NCBI GenBank assembly: GCA_948844705.1 | Contig: CAQNVT010000078.1 | Coordinates: forward strand, 1 to 15,871 | Length of the DNA: 15,871 nucleotides | Direction of reading: 5' to 3' | Source of the DNA: an uncultured Dorea sp. | GTDB lineage: Bacteria; Bacillota; Clostridia; Lachnospirales; Lachnospiraceae | Shown here: one piece after another, positions 14,722-15,871 of the stretch | Position numbering within the stretch: position 1 is the stretch's first letter | Layout: each line of letters begins with the position of its first letter | Translations under genes and position numbers: made by a program | The notes under the pieces: model-generated | The model's input: the letters and a program-made list of their open reading frames with translations, nothing else | The model's database searches: none | What the model was told of the DNA's origin: nothing

Positions 14722-14756
14722 AAAACAACTTCAATATGTTGCTAGGAGGAAGTGCT

Positions 14757-15053
14757 ATGGCAGAACAGGTTTTGATTCAATTTAGAGCAGATAAAGCATT
14801 AAAGCAGGAAGTGTCAGAAATATATGAAAGACTTGGTATGGATTTGCCAACAGCATTCCGTATGTTTATGGCTAAGAGTAAAATGGTAAAGGGTCTTCCG
14901 TTTGAGGCAATGCTGCCGGAAAATACAATAACAAGGACAGAGGCCAAAAATGCATTTCATGAATTGCGGGAACAGGCGGCGGATGTTCCGGAGATGTCAC
15001 TTGAGGAGATTAATGCTGAAATTTTAGCATTAAGAACAGAAAGACGAGGGTAG
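14757..15053 (+). CDS. RelB/DinJ-type antitoxin
   Basis: Predicted antitoxin that binds its toxin and represses its own promoter. From the ATG at 14757 it has 98 residues. The N-terminal 45 residues form a ribbon-helix-helix: the strand E-Q-V-L-I-Q-F-R-A-D, then helix K-A-L-K-Q-E-V-S-E-I-Y-E-R-L-G, then D-L-P-T-A-F-R-M-F-M. This matches the RelB/DinJ family, including the following G-L-P-F-E. The C-terminal half is a charged helix likely to wrap the toxin. AGGAGG lies 7 nt before 14757; an upstream ATG at 14718 lies within the operator palindrome and has no ribosome binding site. The PIN-toxin start follows 6 nt after the stop, giving a classic antitoxin-first operon. Confidence 0.9.
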   Translation: MAEQVLIQFRADKALKQEVSEIYERLGMDLPTAFRMFMAKSKMVKGLPFEAMLPENTITRTEAKNAFHELREQAADVPEMSLEEINAEILALRTERRG

Positions 15054-15059
15054 ACTTAC

Positions 15060-15479
15060 ATGGTATATTATGCAGTAATTGATACAAATGTAGTACTTTC
15101 GGCGTTGCTTTCAAAAAAAGGAGATTCTGCTACGGTTAAAGTGTTGGATGCCGTTTTTGACGGGAAGATTATTCCGTTGTACCATAAGGATATTTTGGCG
15201 GAATATGACGGGGTGCTCCACAGAGAAAAATTCCATTTGAGGGAGGAATTAATTCAGAAAGTGCTTGAGGCTATCAGACAATATGGGATAGAAGTATTTC
15301 CGCAGCCTACAGGGGCAGTTCTGATTGATATGGATGACCTTGTGTTTTATGAAGTAGCTATGGAAAAGAGAGAGGATGATGCTTATCTGGTTACGGGTAA
15401 TCAGAAGCATTATCCTTTCAGAGATTTTATTGTTACTCCTGCGGAAATGATGGAGATTATCAGGGCAGCAGAGGAATAG
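15060..15479 (+). CDS. PIN-domain toxin, putative toxin-antitoxin component
   Basis: Predicted magnesium-dependent ribonuclease toxin. It is 139 residues long, the usual size for the PIN_3 family of putative toxin components (TIGR00305-like). Acidic residues expected for metal binding are visible. Asp8 is in V-I-D-T-N, and a Glu lies in I-L-A-E-Y-D-G near residue 47. Asp92 or its neighbours are in I-D-M-D-D-L, and an Asp pair is in R-E-D-D-A-Y-L-V-T-G-N near residue 107. The ATG at 15060 has GAGGG 9 nt upstream, overlapping the end of the antitoxin gene. PIN toxins more often pair with VapB or AbrB-type antitoxins, so a RelB-type partner is a mixed pairing. Such combinations are known, but which RNA is cut cannot be told from sequence. 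Confidence 0.88.
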   Translation: MVYYAVIDTNVVLSALLSKKGDSATVKVLDAVFDGKIIPLYHKDILAEYDGVLHREKFHLREELIQKVLEAIRQYGIEVFPQPTGAVLIDMDDLVFYEVAMEKREDDAYLVTGNQKHYPFRDFIVTPAEMMEIIRAAEE

Positions 15480-15491
15480 GAGGCCGGGAAA

Positions 15492-15806
15492 GTGGGAGAC
15501 ACGGCGGAGTTAACGGAGAGGTTAAAGAAAATATTGTATGCTCAGGGAGCCGCATTGGTTGGAGTCGGGGATATGAGCGGGGTAGAAGACTGTAATTTTA
15601 AGACAGGTGTCTCCGTTGCCGTTTTGCTGCCCGGAGATATTGTTACCGAGCTTAGGAACGCTCCTACGGCAGAATATTATGATCTATATTATGCTTTAAA
15701 CAAGAAGCTTGATGAAATTGTTACTGCCGGAGAAGAGTTCTTAAGAGATTATGGATTTGAGGCATACGCCCAGACTACCGGCCGTGTGGAGGTCAGTAAC
15801 AATTTC
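15492..15806 (+). CDS. QueG-like iron-sulfur reductase-type protein, N-terminal fragment
   Basis: Only the first 105 residues are genuine. They resemble the N-terminal domain of epoxyqueuosine reductase-like proteins that carry a C-terminal double 4Fe-4S domain. The features are A-Q-G-A-A-L-V-G-V-G-D near residue 16, a V-S-V-A-V-L-L-P strand, Y-Y-D-L-Y-Y-A-L-N-K-K-L-D-E-I, and A-Q-T-T-G-R near residue 96. The cluster-binding cysteines would lie downstream and are missing because the contig runs into adapter sequence at 15807. The apparent continuation to a stop at 15866 is adapter translated in frame and is not protein. The GTG start at 15492 has AGGAGG 8 nt upstream. It follows the toxin gene by 12 nt and could be transcribed with it. 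The family call is moderate; tRNA modification or another redox role is undecided. Confidence 0.6.
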
Positions 15807-15871
15807 AGATCGGAAGAGCGTCGTGTAGGGAAAGAGTGTAGATCTCGGTGGTCGCCGTATCATTAAAAAAA
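15807..15871. other. Illumina adapter read-through plus poly-A (assembly artefact)
   Basis: The 58 bases at 15807-15864 are the exact reverse complement of the Illumina TruSeq universal adapter, beginning AGATCGGAAGAGCGTCGTGT. Seven A residues follow, as when reads run past the end of a fragment. In frame with the upstream gene it produces the well-known artefact tail R-S-E-E-R-R-V-G-K-E-C. It should be trimmed. Confidence 0.98.

Noticed and set aside
14718..14756. Upstream ATG adding 13 residues to the antitoxin
   Set aside because: It falls in the promoter dyad with no ribosome binding site, while the ATG at 14757 has AGGAGG at 7 nt.
15807..15866. C-terminal extension and stop codon of the last gene
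   Set aside because: The bases are adapter sequence, so neither the residues nor the stop is real.

Overview
The window reads as ordinary chromosome from a Gram-positive, anaerobic gut-type Clostridium relative, most likely Lachnospiraceae. That placement is inference from strong AGGAGG-type ribosome binding sites, a lipobox solute-binding protein, the mix of glycosidase families, and moderate GC. The last 65 bases are not biological: 15807-15864 match the Illumina universal adapter and a run of A follows, so the contig ends inside a truncated gene.

Positions 129-11824 form a galactoside utilisation region. On the minus strand lie a lipoprotein sugar-binding protein (1939-3255) and two CUT1-type ABC permeases (952-1845, 129-968). 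A terminator hairpin sits between the binding protein and the permeases. No ATPase is encoded here, so a shared MsmX-like ATPase elsewhere is presumed. A small two-TM protein (3445-3957) and an AraC-family regulator (4147-4956) follow, separated by a 158-bp MITE-like structured element. Divergent from the regulator, on the plus strand, are a GH2 beta-galactosidase (5071-8121) and a GH53 endo-beta-1,4-galactanase (8470-9582) that lacks a signal peptide. A convergent GH36 alpha-galactosidase (9635-11824) shares a bidirectional terminator with them. The simplest model is that galacto-oligosaccharides from beta-1,4-galactan or related glycans are imported by the ABC system and cut in the cytoplasm by the galactanase and beta-galactosidase. 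The alpha-galactosidase would handle raffinose-type or alpha-galactosyl substrates.

Positions 11970-15871 hold unrelated small units, all on the plus strand. They are a tandem TM/beta-domain membrane protein with a YaaA peroxide-stress protein, a MerR/TipA-type regulator with a classic 19-bp-spacer promoter and an internal start like TipAS, a RelB/DinJ antitoxin with a PIN-domain toxin, and the N-terminus of a QueG-like iron-sulfur protein cut off by the adapter.

The least explained sequence is non-coding. One item is the 158-bp element with 10-bp terminal inverted repeats at 3989-4146. The other is the large nested inverted-repeat region at 8157-8442 between the beta-galactosidase and the galactanase, where one segment can pair with more than one partner.
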